A stretch of DNA of 64,000 bases from Pseudidiomarina indica (GTDB lineage Bacteria > Pseudomonadota > Gammaproteobacteria > Enterobacterales > Alteromonadaceae), in assembly GCA_029279945.1 (NCBI GenBank), contig JAJUHK010000002.1:186001-250000 (forward strand), in the 5' to 3' direction. Below the pieces are notes generated by a model. It made no database searches. It saw only the letters and a program-made list of their open reading frames with translations, and had not been told where the DNA came from. Shown here piece after piece: positions 8,684-16,811 of this stretch. The translations under genes and the position numbers were made by a program. Numbering within the stretch: position 1 is the first letter of the stretch; each line of letters starts with the position of its first letter.

Positions 8684-9982
8684 TTACTGTTTTGGGTTCA
8701 TCAACTCGTCAAAGCTTGTTTTCTTAACTTTGACGCTTGCTTGTGCAAGAATGAACTCAATCGCTTGCTCCTCAAGAGCCACGTTACGAATTTGCTGCAT
8801 CATGTTGTCATCACCTTTGTAGTACGCGATAACTTCAGCTGGATCTTCGTACGCAGATGCTGTGGTTTCAATGATCTCGTCAACTTTCTTTTCGTCAACC
8901 GTCAATTCATTAGCGCGAATGACTTCACCCAGTAATAGACCCACTTTCACGCGCTCTTTAGCTTGCTCTTCGAACAGCTCAGCTGGCAATTGTGGAAATT
9001 GACCTTGGTTACCACCGAAGCGTTGCATCGCTTGACGACGTAAGGTATCAATTTCTTGATCGATCATCGCTTTCGGCAACTCAACGTCGTTAGTTTCCAC
9101 TAAACCTTTTAGCACTTGCTCTTTAATTTTGCTTTGTACCGCATTCTTGAGTTCGCGTTCCATGTTTTTACGAACTTCAGTTTTTAATGCGTCAACGCCG
9201 CCTTCTTTAATACCGAACAGAGCTACAAACTCATCATTCAATTCAGGCAACACGCGTTCTTCAACTTTCTTAGCAACAATCGCGAACTGCGCTTCTTTGC
9301 CTTTCAAGTTTTCTGCGTGGTAATCTTCTGGGAAGGTCACGGTGATCGTTTTTTCTTCACCGGCTTTCATACCAATAATTTGGTCTTCAAAACCAGGAAT
9401 CATCCGACCTTCACCCAATTCAAGAGCGAAATCTGTTGCTTTACCGCCATCAAACTCTTCACCGTCAATTGAGCCGGTAAAATCGATCGTGATACGCTCA
9501 CCTTTCTTCGACTTACGCTTTACTTCTTTCCAAGTAGAATGTTGCTTACGCAGCGTTTCCAGCATGTTATCGACATCTTTGTCAGTCACTGCAACTTCTG
9601 GCTGTTCTACTTTGATTTTATCAAGCGCAGTAACAGTTACTTCTGGATAAACTTCAAAGGTTGCAACAAATTCAAAGTCTTTGCCTTCTTCGTTTACTTT
9701 CGGCTCAATCGCAGGCATCCCTACTGGATTCAATTTTTCCTGCATCATGGCTTCGAAGTATTTGCTTTGCATGAGGTTTGAAGCTGCACGTGCACGCGCT
9801 TCTTTACCAAATAACTTCTGCAAAACATTTGGCGGCACTTTACCTTTGCGGAAACCGTTGATACGACGGTTGCGGTATTCGTCTTTCAGTAGACGTTTTA
9901 CTTCATTATCAATAACGCCCGCTGGCACGACTATGGTGGCGCGACGCTCTAATCCTTGGGTTGTCTCGACAGAAACCTGCAT
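8684..9982 (-). CDS. tig: Trigger factor, ribosome-bound chaperone
   Basis: 432 residues, identical in length to the E. coli protein. An N-terminal ribosome-binding domain carries the signature NGFRKGKVP in the ribosome-docking loop. An FKBP-type isomerase domain follows at about 160-245 ([20 protein letters not shown]), then a long helical C-terminal chaperone domain. It meets nascent chains at the ribosome exit tunnel. The gene has its own promoter and terminator ahead of clpP, the usual tig-clpP-clpX-lon order. Confidence 0.97.
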   Translation of the reverse strand: MQVSVETTQGLERRATIVVPAGVIDNEVKRLLKDEYRNRRINGFRKGKVPPNVLQKLFGKEARARAASNLMQSKYFEAMMQEKLNPVGMPAIEPKVNEEGKDFEFVATFEVYPEVTVTALDKIKVEQPEVAVTDKDVDNMLETLRKQHSTWKEVKRKSKKGERITIDFTGSIDGEEFDGGKATDFALELGEGRMIPGFEDQIIGMKAGEEKTITVTFPEDYHAENLKGKEAQFAIVAKKVEERVLPELNDEFVALFGIKEGGVDALKTEVRKNMERELKNAVQSKIKEQVLKGLVETNDVELPKAMIDQEIDTLRRQAMQRFGGNQGQFPQLPAELFEEQAKERVKVGLLLGEVIRANELTVDEKKVDEIIETTASAYEDPAEVIAYYKGDDNMMQQIRNVALEEQAIEFILAQASVKVKKTSFDELMNPKQ

Positions 9983-10054
9983 TGCTTTGTTACCTCGGCT
10001 TCACTATTGGCCTGAGCCCACTATGTTACGGGACCCTTAAAAAATTGACGCCGC

Positions 10055-10083
10055 ATTATAACGAAGGCATCAGCCCACGTCGA
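10055..10083 (-). promoter_or_regulatory. Probable sigma-70 promoter of tig
   Basis: On the minus strand TCGACG (10078-10083), 17 nt, then a perfect TATAAT (10055-10060), giving a leader of about 65 nt before tig. Confidence 0.6.
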
Positions 10084-10119
10084 GTGGCATTGTGTATTTT
10101 TACGACGGGTGCTTAGCAG

Positions 10120-10299
10120 TCACGATTTAATAGCAGTAGTTGTGGGTTTGCCGGACGAAGGGTGAATTTCGACGCGATTGCGACCATTTTGTTTAGCTTT
10201 ATACACAGCGGCGTCTACTTCTCGCATAAGTGCATCACGCGTCATTCCTGGCGCTGGCGTCGTCACGTGCAACCCAATACTCACACTAAACATTGTAAA
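10120..10299 (-). pseudogene. 3' remnant of a GGDEF (diguanylate cyclase) gene
   Basis: About 57 residues match the last part of a GGDEF domain: FSVSIGLHVT, then MREVDAAVYKAKQNGRNRVE, followed by a stop. The GG(D/E)EF active-site loop, all sensor domains and any plausible start are missing. The readable homology stops about 30 bp from the 3' end of tRNA-Pro. It lies on the same strand as the tRNAs, directly downstream. An ATG at 10293 could give a small peptide, but nothing suggests it is functional. Confidence 0.75.
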
Positions 10300-10328
10300 T
10301 ATGAAATTGCGCAGGAAATAAACGAAAG

Positions 10329-10411
10329 AATGGTCGGCGAGACTGGATTCGAACCAGCGACCCCTTGTACCCAAAACAAGTGCGCTACCAAGCTGCGCTA
10401 CTCGCCGACAT
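10329..10411. repeat. 83-bp direct repeat covering tRNA-Pro, copy 1 (copy 2 at 10647-10729)
   Basis: The identity extends 2 bp beyond the tRNA on the 3' side and 4 bp on the 5' side, then stops. The copies are 318 bp apart in direct orientation and flank tRNA-His and tRNA-Arg. Confidence 0.9.
10331..10407 (-). tRNA. tRNA-Pro (anticodon TGG), downstream copy
   Basis: The minus-strand cloverleaf begins CGGCGAG and ends CTCGCCG-A-CCA with encoded CCA. The anticodon loop TTTGGGT reads TGG. It is last in a leftward four-tRNA transcript and identical over its full length to the copy at 10649-10725. Confidence 0.97.
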
Positions 10412-10446
10412 CAAATTTTGGAAATGGTGCTAGGCGCACTAAGAAA

Positions 10447-10523
10447 TGGGGTGGCTGATGGGACTCGAACCCACGACAACCGGAATCACAATCCGGGGCT
10501 CTACCAACTGAGCTACAGCCACC
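10447..10523 (-). tRNA. tRNA-His (anticodon GTG)
   Basis: The minus-strand cloverleaf GTGGCTG...CAGCCAC-C-CCA includes the extra G at position -1 typical of tRNA-His. The anticodon stem-loop CGGATTGTGATTCCG reads GTG, and CCA is encoded. Confidence 0.97.
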
Positions 10524-10554
10524 ACTAAATAATTCTCTTGTTGCCAGGGCGAAA

Positions 10555-10631
<77 letters not shown>

Positions 10632-10648
10632 AATTCGCATTTTTAAAA

Positions 10649-10725
10649 TGGTCGGCGAGACTGGATTCGAACCAGCGACCCCTTGTACCCAAAACAAGTG
10701 CGCTACCAAGCTGCGCTACTCGCCG
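10649..10725 (-). tRNA. tRNA-Pro (anticodon TGG), first in operon
   Basis: Identical to the tRNA-Pro at 10331-10407. It is the promoter-proximal gene of the Pro-Arg-His-Pro transcript, about 60 nt after the -10 box. Confidence 0.97.
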
Positions 10726-10783
10726 ACATACTTTCAAAAATTTGGCAAATCCCGTCCAGGACGCGGCCTGACAACGGGGGCGA

Positions 10784-10812
10784 ATATTACCTGTTGGACC
10801 TCAAAGCGTCAA
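10784..10812 (-). promoter_or_regulatory. Promoter of the Pro-Arg-His-Pro tRNA operon
   Basis: On the minus strand TTGACG (10807-10812), exactly 17 nt, TAATAT (10784-10789), followed by a GC-rich discriminator TCGCCCCCG. Such a discriminator is typical of stable-RNA promoters under stringent (ppGpp/DksA) control. Confidence 0.8.
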
Positions 10813-10999
10813 ACACTTTTTTGTAGAAAGCGCTCGAGTGATGAAAATACCAACAGAGTGACGCTTATTTATGCGTTTATTCGTAAAAACAAGAATGTAA
10901 CCTTTTCAGTTAGACCCTACAACCTTACCAAAAAACGTGCGAAAATAGGAGCCTTGAATTGTTTAATCCGTAATTAACCGTATAAAGGTGCTCCCAGCA

Positions 11000-11869
11000 A
11001 TGACCGCGCAACATATCGATGGCAAAAAAGTAGCTCAACAAGTTCGTGATGAGGTAAAACGAGGGGTCGAACAACGACTCGCTGCCGGCGCCCGTGCTCC
11101 AGGGTTAGCAGTGATCATGGTTGGTACTGATCCGGCTTCGGCGGTCTATGTGGGGAGCAAGCGTAATGCCTGTAAGGAAGTCGGGATTACGTCAAAAGCA
11201 TACGACTTACCTGCAACCACCACGCAAACTGAATTAGAAGTACTGATTGACCAACTCAATGAAGACCCAGAAGTCGATGGTATCTTAGTGCAGCTGCCGC
11301 TGCCTGCCGGTCTTGATGCACAAGCAATTTTAGAACGCATTAACCCATTTAAGGACGTAGATGGTTTTCATCCATTCAACATGGGGCGTTTAGCCCAACG
11401 TAATCCTGCGTTACGGCCGTGCACGCCACGCGGGGTTATTACTTTACTCGACAGCATTGGCTTAGACTTACACGGGATGAATGCTGTGGTCGTGGGGGCC
11501 TCCAATATTGTTGGCCGCCCGATGAGCTTAGAGTTATTGTTGGCCGGCGCAACCACAACCGTCTGCCATCGCTTTACCCATGATTTACAAGCCCATGTCG
11601 AACGCGCTGAAGTGTTGGTTGTTGCAGTTGGCCGCCCACATTTCATTCCTGGCGCATGGGTACGACCAGGTGCAGTCGTCATTGACGTCGGGATTAACCG
11701 GCTACCATCGGGCCAGTTGGTTGGTGACGTTGAGTTTGATACCGCAGCTGAACGCGCTTCCTACATCACCCCGGTACCCGGTGGGGTGGGACCAATGACG
11801 GTCGCCACCTTAATGCAAAACACACTACAGGCTTGTAACACGTGGCATGCGCCGCTAACACCGCGTTAA
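11000..11869 (+). CDS. folD: FolD, methylenetetrahydrofolate dehydrogenase/cyclohydrolase
   Basis: 289 residues (E. coli 288). The N-terminal half has the substrate lysine region YVGSKRNAC and the QLPLPAGLD motif. The dinucleotide domain has [18 protein letters not shown], and the end carries the family signature [16 protein letters not shown]. It interconverts 5,10-methylene- and 10-formyl-tetrahydrofolate in one-carbon metabolism. Start: the ATG giving [15 protein letters not shown] aligns with known FolD N-termini; a GTG at 10988 overlaps the AAAGG motif and is not favoured. The stop overlaps by 4 nt the stop of the converging pilus-cluster gene. Confidence 0.96.
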   Translation: MTAQHIDGKKVAQQVRDEVKRGVEQRLAAGARAPGLAVIMVGTDPASAVYVGSKRNACKEVGITSKAYDLPATTTQTELEVLIDQLNEDPEVDGILVQLPLPAGLDAQAILERINPFKDVDGFHPFNMGRLAQRNPALRPCTPRGVITLLDSIGLDLHGMNAVVVGASNIVGRPMSLELLLAGATTTVCHRFTHDLQAHVERAEVLVVAVGRPHFIPGAWVRPGAVVIDVGINRLPSGQLVGDVEFDTAAERASYITPVPGGVGPMTVATLMQNTLQACNTWHAPLTPR

Positions 11870-12564
11870 TTACCCCGATAGCCCGATTGCATTGGCCCTT
11901 GACGCTGCACAATTAGCGGCCACAGGGGCTTACCCACCGCAGCTTCACGTAACTGACAAAACTGCTGCGCAGGATGGTTACGCCAACGCCTACTCTGTTG
12001 CAAAACCCCACTCACCCACGGCACTTCTAACGGGAAACACCACCAAATCTCTAGCTGTAATTGCCGTGCAGCTAACCAGGCATCGGCATCCTGAGTCTCA
12101 TGTAACCGTGCCGCCACGTGATCGATCGCAATCTCCTGCACCCATTGTTGCAAACGTAAGTCATAGCGACGCTCGCTATAGGTCTGAGTCTGTTGTGCGG
12201 TTGGCGTCAATATCCGAATTTGTGCGGCTAACCGGCTGTGCAGCAAGGCTTGGGCGGTGGCTCGCCAGACATGTTCTCGGACTGATTCCTCCGCGTTAAG
12301 TGCAGCTCCAGATGTATTCACTTGTGTCGCCGCCATACCAGTAGCTAGTACTTGCCGCATCATCGCCATGTCACCATGGTGCAGTTGCCCAGCGCGTAAT
12401 ACATAGTGGCTGGTATTCGCGAGCAGCTGTTGCGCCCAAAATATCCAGACCAATTGCAGGGCAGCCAAGACCAGCCATGCTACTAAGGGCAGTATCAACA
12501 CCGCTTCAACCATGGCCACGCCGCGTTGCCGGCCAGTGCCGTTAACATTTACCTTGGAGTTCAC
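11866..12564 (-). CDS. TadE-like prepilin protein, last gene of type IVb pilus cluster
   Basis: 232 residues. Near the N-terminus G-VAMVE starts a hydrophobic helix at about 16-45 ([17 protein letters not shown]...), the TadE pseudopilin arrangement with Glu at +5 after a possible Gly cleavage site. The rest is soluble and Gln/Ala/Trp-rich, with few recognisable features. Start: GTG at 12564, giving a 23-nt overlap with the previous gene; no clear ribosome site is seen, so translational coupling is likely. TadE proteins normally belong to Tad (Flp) pili, not to R64-type pili. A minor pilin or assembly role is inferred from context. Confidence 0.65.
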   Translation of the reverse strand: MNSKVNVNGTGRQRGVAMVEAVLILPLVAWLVLAALQLVWIFWAQQLLANTSHYVLRAGQLHHGDMAMMRQVLATGMAATQVNTSGAALNAEESVREHVWRATAQALLHSRLAAQIRILTPTAQQTQTYSERRYDLRLQQWVQEIAIDHVAARLHETQDADAWLAARQLQLEIWWCFPLEVPWVSGVLQQSRRWRNHPAQQFCQLREAAVGKPLWPLIVQRQGPMQSGYRGN

Positions 12565-13252
12565 ACTGTCGCCAGAGTTGACGATAATAGCTCATGTCTC
12601 GATGGATTTCCGATAAGCTATAAAAAGGGGTGATCACATCGTCAGCATAGAGCACTCCGGTTGAAATCCATTCGGTTTTAATATGCTCTGCGGTCAACGT
12701 ATTACCTAAAAAGTATTCAGCATTCACTCGTGCAGCGTGGAGTTCTCCCACATCCATAATGCTATGAGACTGTAGATCAAGATCGGTCGCCATAGTATTC
12801 AAATGGGGCTGAGTGGGTTGTTCCAGTCGATGTAAATAGCGCTCATCCAAATCAGCGATAAGCGGCTTCCAAACTGGAACAACAACCGTCTGCGAGCGTA
12901 CTAATGCACCCGCTAGTTGTCCTGCGAACCAATGAGCTTGCGCCGCTGACGGTGCCTCAATCTGCAACTCCAGCCAGGGTTGAGCAAGATGCAGTTGCCA
13001 CCGTTGCTGCCACGGTCGCGTAACTTCAGTTGCATCATCGGCGACTAAATCCGTTAATGTGGAAGGCGCAGTGCCCCGCTCAATCCAAAACAAGGTGGCT
13101 GCTTGCCGCAACCATTCAGCATCAGCAATCCATTGTTGCCGCATTTGCTGATGCTGCTGCCACTGTTGTGCTTGACTGAACACCAGCAACAGGGCACCCA
13201 ATAACACCGTTGCTGTGATCACATCGACTAAGGCAAATCCCCGCTGCTTCAT
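12542..13252 (-). CDS. PilV-like minor (tip) prepilin
   Basis: 236 residues. Prepilin leader MKQRG and mature start FALVD, followed by a hydrophobic helix ITATVLLGALLLVF. Position +5 is Asp rather than the usual Glu. The C-terminal part (SIMDVGELHAARVNAEYFLG...) repeats short beta-like turns as in tip adhesins of the R64 PilV/shufflon type, but no shufflon recombination sites or rci gene are present. Start: ATG with GAGG 5 nt upstream, 7 nt after the preceding small pilin gene. A tip or minor pilin role is inferred from position after the major pilin gene. Confidence 0.6.
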   Translation of the reverse strand: MKQRGFALVDVITATVLLGALLLVFSQAQQWQQHQQMRQQWIADAEWLRQAATLFWIERGTAPSTLTDLVADDATEVTRPWQQRWQLHLAQPWLELQIEAPSAAQAHWFAGQLAGALVRSQTVVVPVWKPLIADLDERYLHRLEQPTQPHLNTMATDLDLQSHSIMDVGELHAARVNAEYFLGNTLTAEHIKTEWISTGVLYADDVITPFYSLSEIHRDMSYYRQLWRQCELQGKC

Positions 13253-13259
13253 GTTTCCC

Positions 13260-13469
13260 TCACTGTTGAATCATCAGTTGGCGGTAGTGTGCCAATTGCA
13301 CCTGTAAGCGTTGTTGCTCAAGGGTGACCACCACCGTTGGTGGTGATGACTCTGCCCTAGTTGCACGCCAGTGGTGGTATTTAATACTCATGCCGGTCAC
13401 CCCCGCCGCAAGTATTACAACCACGATAATCCACTCAATGATAATGCTACCCTGTTGATATCGAGCCAT
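13260..13469 (-). CDS. Very short prepilin-like protein
   Basis: 69 residues: MARYQQG, then SIIIEWIIVVVILAAGVTG. This is a class III-type cleavage site followed by Glu at +5 and a hydrophobic helix, as in pilins. Only about 40 residues follow, too few for a pilin globular head. Start: ATG 13469 (GAG 7 nt upstream); the GTG one codon earlier is the alternative. It starts 4 nt after the pilS stop and ends 7 nt before the next gene. It could be a minor pseudopilin or pilus-assembly initiator. Confidence 0.6.
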   Translation of the reverse strand: MARYQQGSIIIEWIIVVVILAAGVTGMSIKYHHWRATRAESSPPTVVVTLEQQRLQVQLAHYRQLMIQQ

Positions 13470-13472
13470 CAC

Positions 13473-13913
13473 TTAACTCTGAAACCGTAGCGTCAAGGTT
13501 CCCCCAGAAAAATTTGCCGAGAGTGCATAGTCGGTAAAATCACGCGCAAGGCGTGCGCCTTCAGCCGCTTGGTCAATACCGCTCACAGTGATGACATACA
13601 CGGATTGGTCACTGCCATCGACGGCAATGCTCATATCCCCACCCCAAGGGTTAATTTTGCTGCCATTCCCCCAACTCTCAGGAATCGCAGCGATACTCGA
13701 CATCGCCGTCATGCTAATACCGGTTAAATCGCCAGTGCGTGGACGCCAAATTTGCGCCCCCGATTGGATAGTCACAATTTGTGCTTTCGCTTCACTGACG
13801 CGCGAGTTACCCACGGCCCAGTCACGTAGTGCTAAAGTGCCGATGGTCGCAAGGGCAATAATTGATAATACGGTGAGTACTTCAATGAAGGTAAATCCTT
13901 TGTTGTGATACAT
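13473..13913 (-). CDS. pilS: PilS-like major type IVb prepilin
   Basis: 146 residues. Leader MYHNKG, then FTFIEVLTVLSIIALATIG with Phe +1 and Glu +5, the classic type IV pilin N-terminal helix. The head contains PESWGNGSKINPWGGDMSI, the conserved tip of R64 PilS/TcpA-like pilins, which fold as ESPAWGxNPWGG-type loops. Start: ATG at 13913 with AAGGAG 8 nt upstream; the open frame extends further but with no pilin-like sequence or ribosome site. The strong ribosome site and the 53-nt gap after pilR fit a highly expressed major subunit. Confidence 0.85.
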   Translation of the reverse strand: MYHNKGFTFIEVLTVLSIIALATIGTLALRDWAVGNSRVSEAKAQIVTIQSGAQIWRPRTGDLTGISMTAMSSIAAIPESWGNGSKINPWGGDMSIAVDGSDQSVYVITVSGIDQAAEGARLARDFTDYALSANFSGGTLTLRFQS

Positions 13914-13966
13914 GATTCTGTCTCCTTGAATCAATGAATATAAAGCAGTACACCTGCACGATAGGC

Positions 13967-14995
13967 TTATGCTAGCCCCGTACTCTGTTGGGTGACCGCC
14001 ATTAACATACTGCCCATTCCGCCAAATACCAGCAGTAATAGACAAAAAATCAGGCTATAACAAAACGCCTGCAAACTTGCTCTGATACGCACAAGTGCTT
14101 GTAAAGCATCGTGCGCAGCATAACCTGCAACCCGCTGTAAGGTGCCGTGTTCGGTAGCATTCCGACTGCCGTTGCCGAGTCGAAATAGCATCCGCGGTGC
14201 GAGTAAGCCACTGGCAAACACCCGCTCCAAGCGTCGCTCACCTTCGGCTAACCGCCGTCGCATCAGCGCCAAATGTAACCGCAAATCATTGCTTCCATAG
14301 CGCTGCATTGCTGCCAACGCACGATCGAGGTTTGTACCTGCCGCCAACAACACAGTGACGGTTTGCAACAACACCACGGCGTGGAAGTTGCGCTGTACCA
14401 TAAATGCACCACGTTGCAGTAACCAATCGCACCAACGCCAATCAAACCGGATCAGGCCTGGTGGTCCCCAGACCCATATCAACACGAGCAGAACTACCAG
14501 CACTAATGCTGGTAGTCCCATACTATGGGTCAGTACCCACAACCAATAACTGACACTTGGCCACTCACTGGCAGGCAACGCTTGCGCAAGCTTGGGGACA
14601 ACGGTGCGGCCGATCAGCAAACTCGCGGCAAATGCTAATGCCACCATCACCATTGGGTAGATCAACGGCTTCCAAAATGCCCGCCACGCTGCTTGTCGTT
14701 CCACTTCAAATTGGCGATGGCGCTGCAACAGTTGTTCTAAAATTCCGCTATGCTCACCGACTGCGACCAACATCACTAAATCATCAGCAAACCACTGCCG
14801 CAAGGAAGGACCAAGCGCCCGACCATGGTTTAACTGTTGAATTAAATGTTGGGCCACCTGCTGTTCTTGGCGTAGCCCGAGTTGCTTAGCATTCATGTAT
14901 AGTTCATGACAGCATTGCAACGGGCTCAGGCCATCACTCAACCCTAAGGCAAAATCTTCTAGAAACGCCAGTTGACGTACGCGGGTCATGGACAT
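13967..14995 (-). CDS. pilR: PilR-like inner-membrane platform protein (GspF family)
   Basis: 342 residues. Two GspF/T2SF helical domains are separated by membrane segments at about 100-125 (YPMVMVALAFAASLLIGRT), 155-175 (GLPALVLVVLLVLIWVWG) and 312-335 (FCYSLIFCLLLLVFGGMG). GSNDLRLHLALMRRRLAEGE is characteristic of the second domain. The protein is the inner-membrane base on which the PilQ ATPase acts. The start overlaps pilQ by 10 nt. Confidence 0.85.
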   Translation of the reverse strand: MSMTRVRQLAFLEDFALGLSDGLSPLQCCHELYMNAKQLGLRQEQQVAQHLIQQLNHGRALGPSLRQWFADDLVMLVAVGEHSGILEQLLQRHRQFEVERQAAWRAFWKPLIYPMVMVALAFAASLLIGRTVVPKLAQALPASEWPSVSYWLWVLTHSMGLPALVLVVLLVLIWVWGPPGLIRFDWRWCDWLLQRGAFMVQRNFHAVVLLQTVTVLLAAGTNLDRALAAMQRYGSNDLRLHLALMRRRLAEGERRLERVFASGLLAPRMLFRLGNGSRNATEHGTLQRVAGYAAHDALQALVRIRASLQAFCYSLIFCLLLLVFGGMGSMLMAVTQQSTGLA

Positions 14996-16374
14996 GGTAA
15001 GCCATCCTGTAGCGCCGTTTTAAAAGCTAAAGTACCTTGTTCGACGAGCCGTTGTCGGTACTTATCTAATTGGCCTGTTCGTAACGCCTCGCGCAATCCA
15101 TCATCTACCACCAAAAGCTCGGCTGCTAACCGCCGACCACTCACACCGCTACCATAACAATGGCTACAGCTATCTTGGTTACCTGCACAGTGCTGACAAG
15201 TTTCAGCTACCAGTCGTTGCGCGAGGATTGCACAAAGTACACCTGTTTGTGCCAACGCGGTTGCAGTAAGTCCCAAATCCAGTAATCGATACAACGCACC
15301 AAATGTGTCATGTGCATGCACCGTCGCGGTAACAAAGTGCCCCGTCAGCGCCGCCGTGTATGCTGCTTGCGCGGTAGCAGCATCGCGGATCTCACTAATC
15401 GACAATACATCAGGATCTTCCCGTAGGGCGACTTTCACCATATTGGCGAAGTTCAATTCTGGATGTTCGGCAATAACAGGTTTTTGCTCAATATGTGGCT
15501 GGATAATTTCAATGGGATCCTCCAGTGAGATCACCTTTTCAGTACGTGGAATTTGCGTATTAATAGCAGCCAGCGTCGTGGTTTTTCCTTGTCCGGTGGC
15601 GCCCACTACAATCAATAATCCGCTCGGATCCTCTAATATGCGCTGTAAGCTATACAAGGTTTCTGCGGGTAGCCCCAATTGCGTCAGTTGGGGTGGTTCG
15701 CGCTCCACCTGTAACCGGATAGTGACAGCAAAACCACTTCGCGTTGGTGACTTTTGCACGCGTAGCCGTAACTGTTGCAATTGACCTTCATGATGAACCG
15801 CTAATGAAATACTGGCGCTAGATAAACGTTGCTCATCGAACAATTCGCGAAAGTCATCCGACCTGGTGTTCAACGCCGCCGCAATCGCACCAGCCATGGT
15901 TTCCCGGTTACGTTGGGAATGCCCCACCAATTGCCCGTGCACGCGAAATGCCAACTCGGCATGATGAGGCTGAAAGAGCAAATGAATATCGGACGCCTGC
16001 AGAACCAGAGCCTGTTGCACTAAATCTTCCAGTGCTTGCTGTGCTTGCGTATGATCCAACTGATAAGCCTCAAATTGGTGCCCAGCTGTTGTGGGTGCCT
16101 GAGCATCCTGTAGCTGTATGCGAATGGCGCGAGCACTAGCGCTATACCAGTGTTGTACGCGCACCCCTTCTAACTGTGCCAACGCAGCGAGATTTTGTAC
16201 GGCAAGTAAATGGTGCTGCCAGGCGCTAACACTCGCAATAAGGCACCCATCTTTACTAATGAGCACAGCACCATCATCCTGAGTAAGTTGTTCAGTGAGC
16301 GCCATGCACGCTGCTAACATGGCTGGATTGGGCTGATACCCTAAGAGTTGTTCATCGCTTAATTGGCACATCAT
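14986..16374 (-). CDS. pilQ: PilQ-like pilus assembly ATPase (GspE family)
   Basis: 462 residues. N-terminal region without a known domain, then the secretion ATPase core with Walker A GATGQGKTTT at about 257-267, an Asp box DPIEIIQ and Walker B DPDVLSISEIRD at about 320-331 (Ser where Gly is usual before EIRD). A His box is in TVHAHDTFGA. A C4 zinc motif has cysteines at about 395, 398, 403 and 406. It powers pilin polymerisation at the cytoplasmic face. Start: ATG 16374 (TAATG overlap with pilP, GGAG 8 nt upstream); the TTG at 16380 is too near that site. Confidence 0.9.
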   Translation of the reverse strand: MMCQLSDEQLLGYQPNPAMLAACMALTEQLTQDDGAVLISKDGCLIASVSAWQHHLLAVQNLAALAQLEGVRVQHWYSASARAIRIQLQDAQAPTTAGHQFEAYQLDHTQAQQALEDLVQQALVLQASDIHLLFQPHHAELAFRVHGQLVGHSQRNRETMAGAIAAALNTRSDDFRELFDEQRLSSASISLAVHHEGQLQQLRLRVQKSPTRSGFAVTIRLQVEREPPQLTQLGLPAETLYSLQRILEDPSGLLIVVGATGQGKTTTLAAINTQIPRTEKVISLEDPIEIIQPHIEQKPVIAEHPELNFANMVKVALREDPDVLSISEIRDAATAQAAYTAALTGHFVTATVHAHDTFGALYRLLDLGLTATALAQTGVLCAILAQRLVAETCQHCAGNQDSCSHCYGSGVSGRRLAAELLVVDDGLREALRTGQLDKYRQRLVEQGTLAFKTALQDGLPCP

Positions 16375-16784
16375 TACCAATGCTCCGTTACCGGTAAATC
16401 CCGAAAATGCCCAAGCCGTTTTAACCGTACCTTGTCGGGATGCACTTCTGCGAGCAATCCGTACGCTCCCTGTTGTTCTGCTTGCAGGCGGATCAATTCG
16501 CCGCGATAGCGCAGAGTGACTAAGCTGCCACTGGCATCTGTCACGACACTAACCAGCTGTGCTTGTGCTAATTCCTGCTCAATGTGCGACAACGTAACAG
16601 TTGGTTGCAGTTGCTGCATTGCATGGCGCGCCTGTGCCATTTGAAGTTCCAGTTGCACCCGTTTCGCTTCGGTTTGCGCTAGGCGCTCCTGCAGTTCGCT
16701 ATGACGTAATTGTGCTAGGGTGTCCCCGGTATCAGTGACACCACTAACGCCAGTTAGTAACCAAGCGGTCAACACTATCACCAT
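16374..16784 (-). CDS. pilP: PilP-like pilus biogenesis protein
   Basis: 136 residues. One N-terminal hydrophobic segment (VIVLTAWLLTGVSG), then a coiled-coil stretch of about 45 residues rich in Glu, Gln and Leu. A small beta domain follows (LVTLRYRGELIRLQAEQ ... VHPDKVRLKRLG). This matches the size and order of R64-type PilP, thought to align the secretin with the inner-membrane complex. Start: ATG preceded by GGAGG at 6 nt. The stop overlaps the pilQ start (TAATG). Confidence 0.7.
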   Translation of the reverse strand: MVIVLTAWLLTGVSGVTDTGDTLAQLRHSELQERLAQTEAKRVQLELQMAQARHAMQQLQPTVTLSHIEQELAQAQLVSVVTDASGSLVTLRYRGELIRLQAEQQGAYGLLAEVHPDKVRLKRLGHFRDLPVTEHW

Positions 16785-16811
16785 CAGCCACCTCCTTTTG
16801 TCATCCCTGTC

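Noticed and set aside
12542-13252. Shufflon-like variable pilV 3' end
   Set aside because: No inverted 19-bp recombination repeats, alternative 3' segments or recombinase gene are visible nearby.
13914-14045. N-terminal extension of pilS
   Set aside because: The extra 44 codons overlap pilR, have no ribosome site and would bury the prepilin leader.
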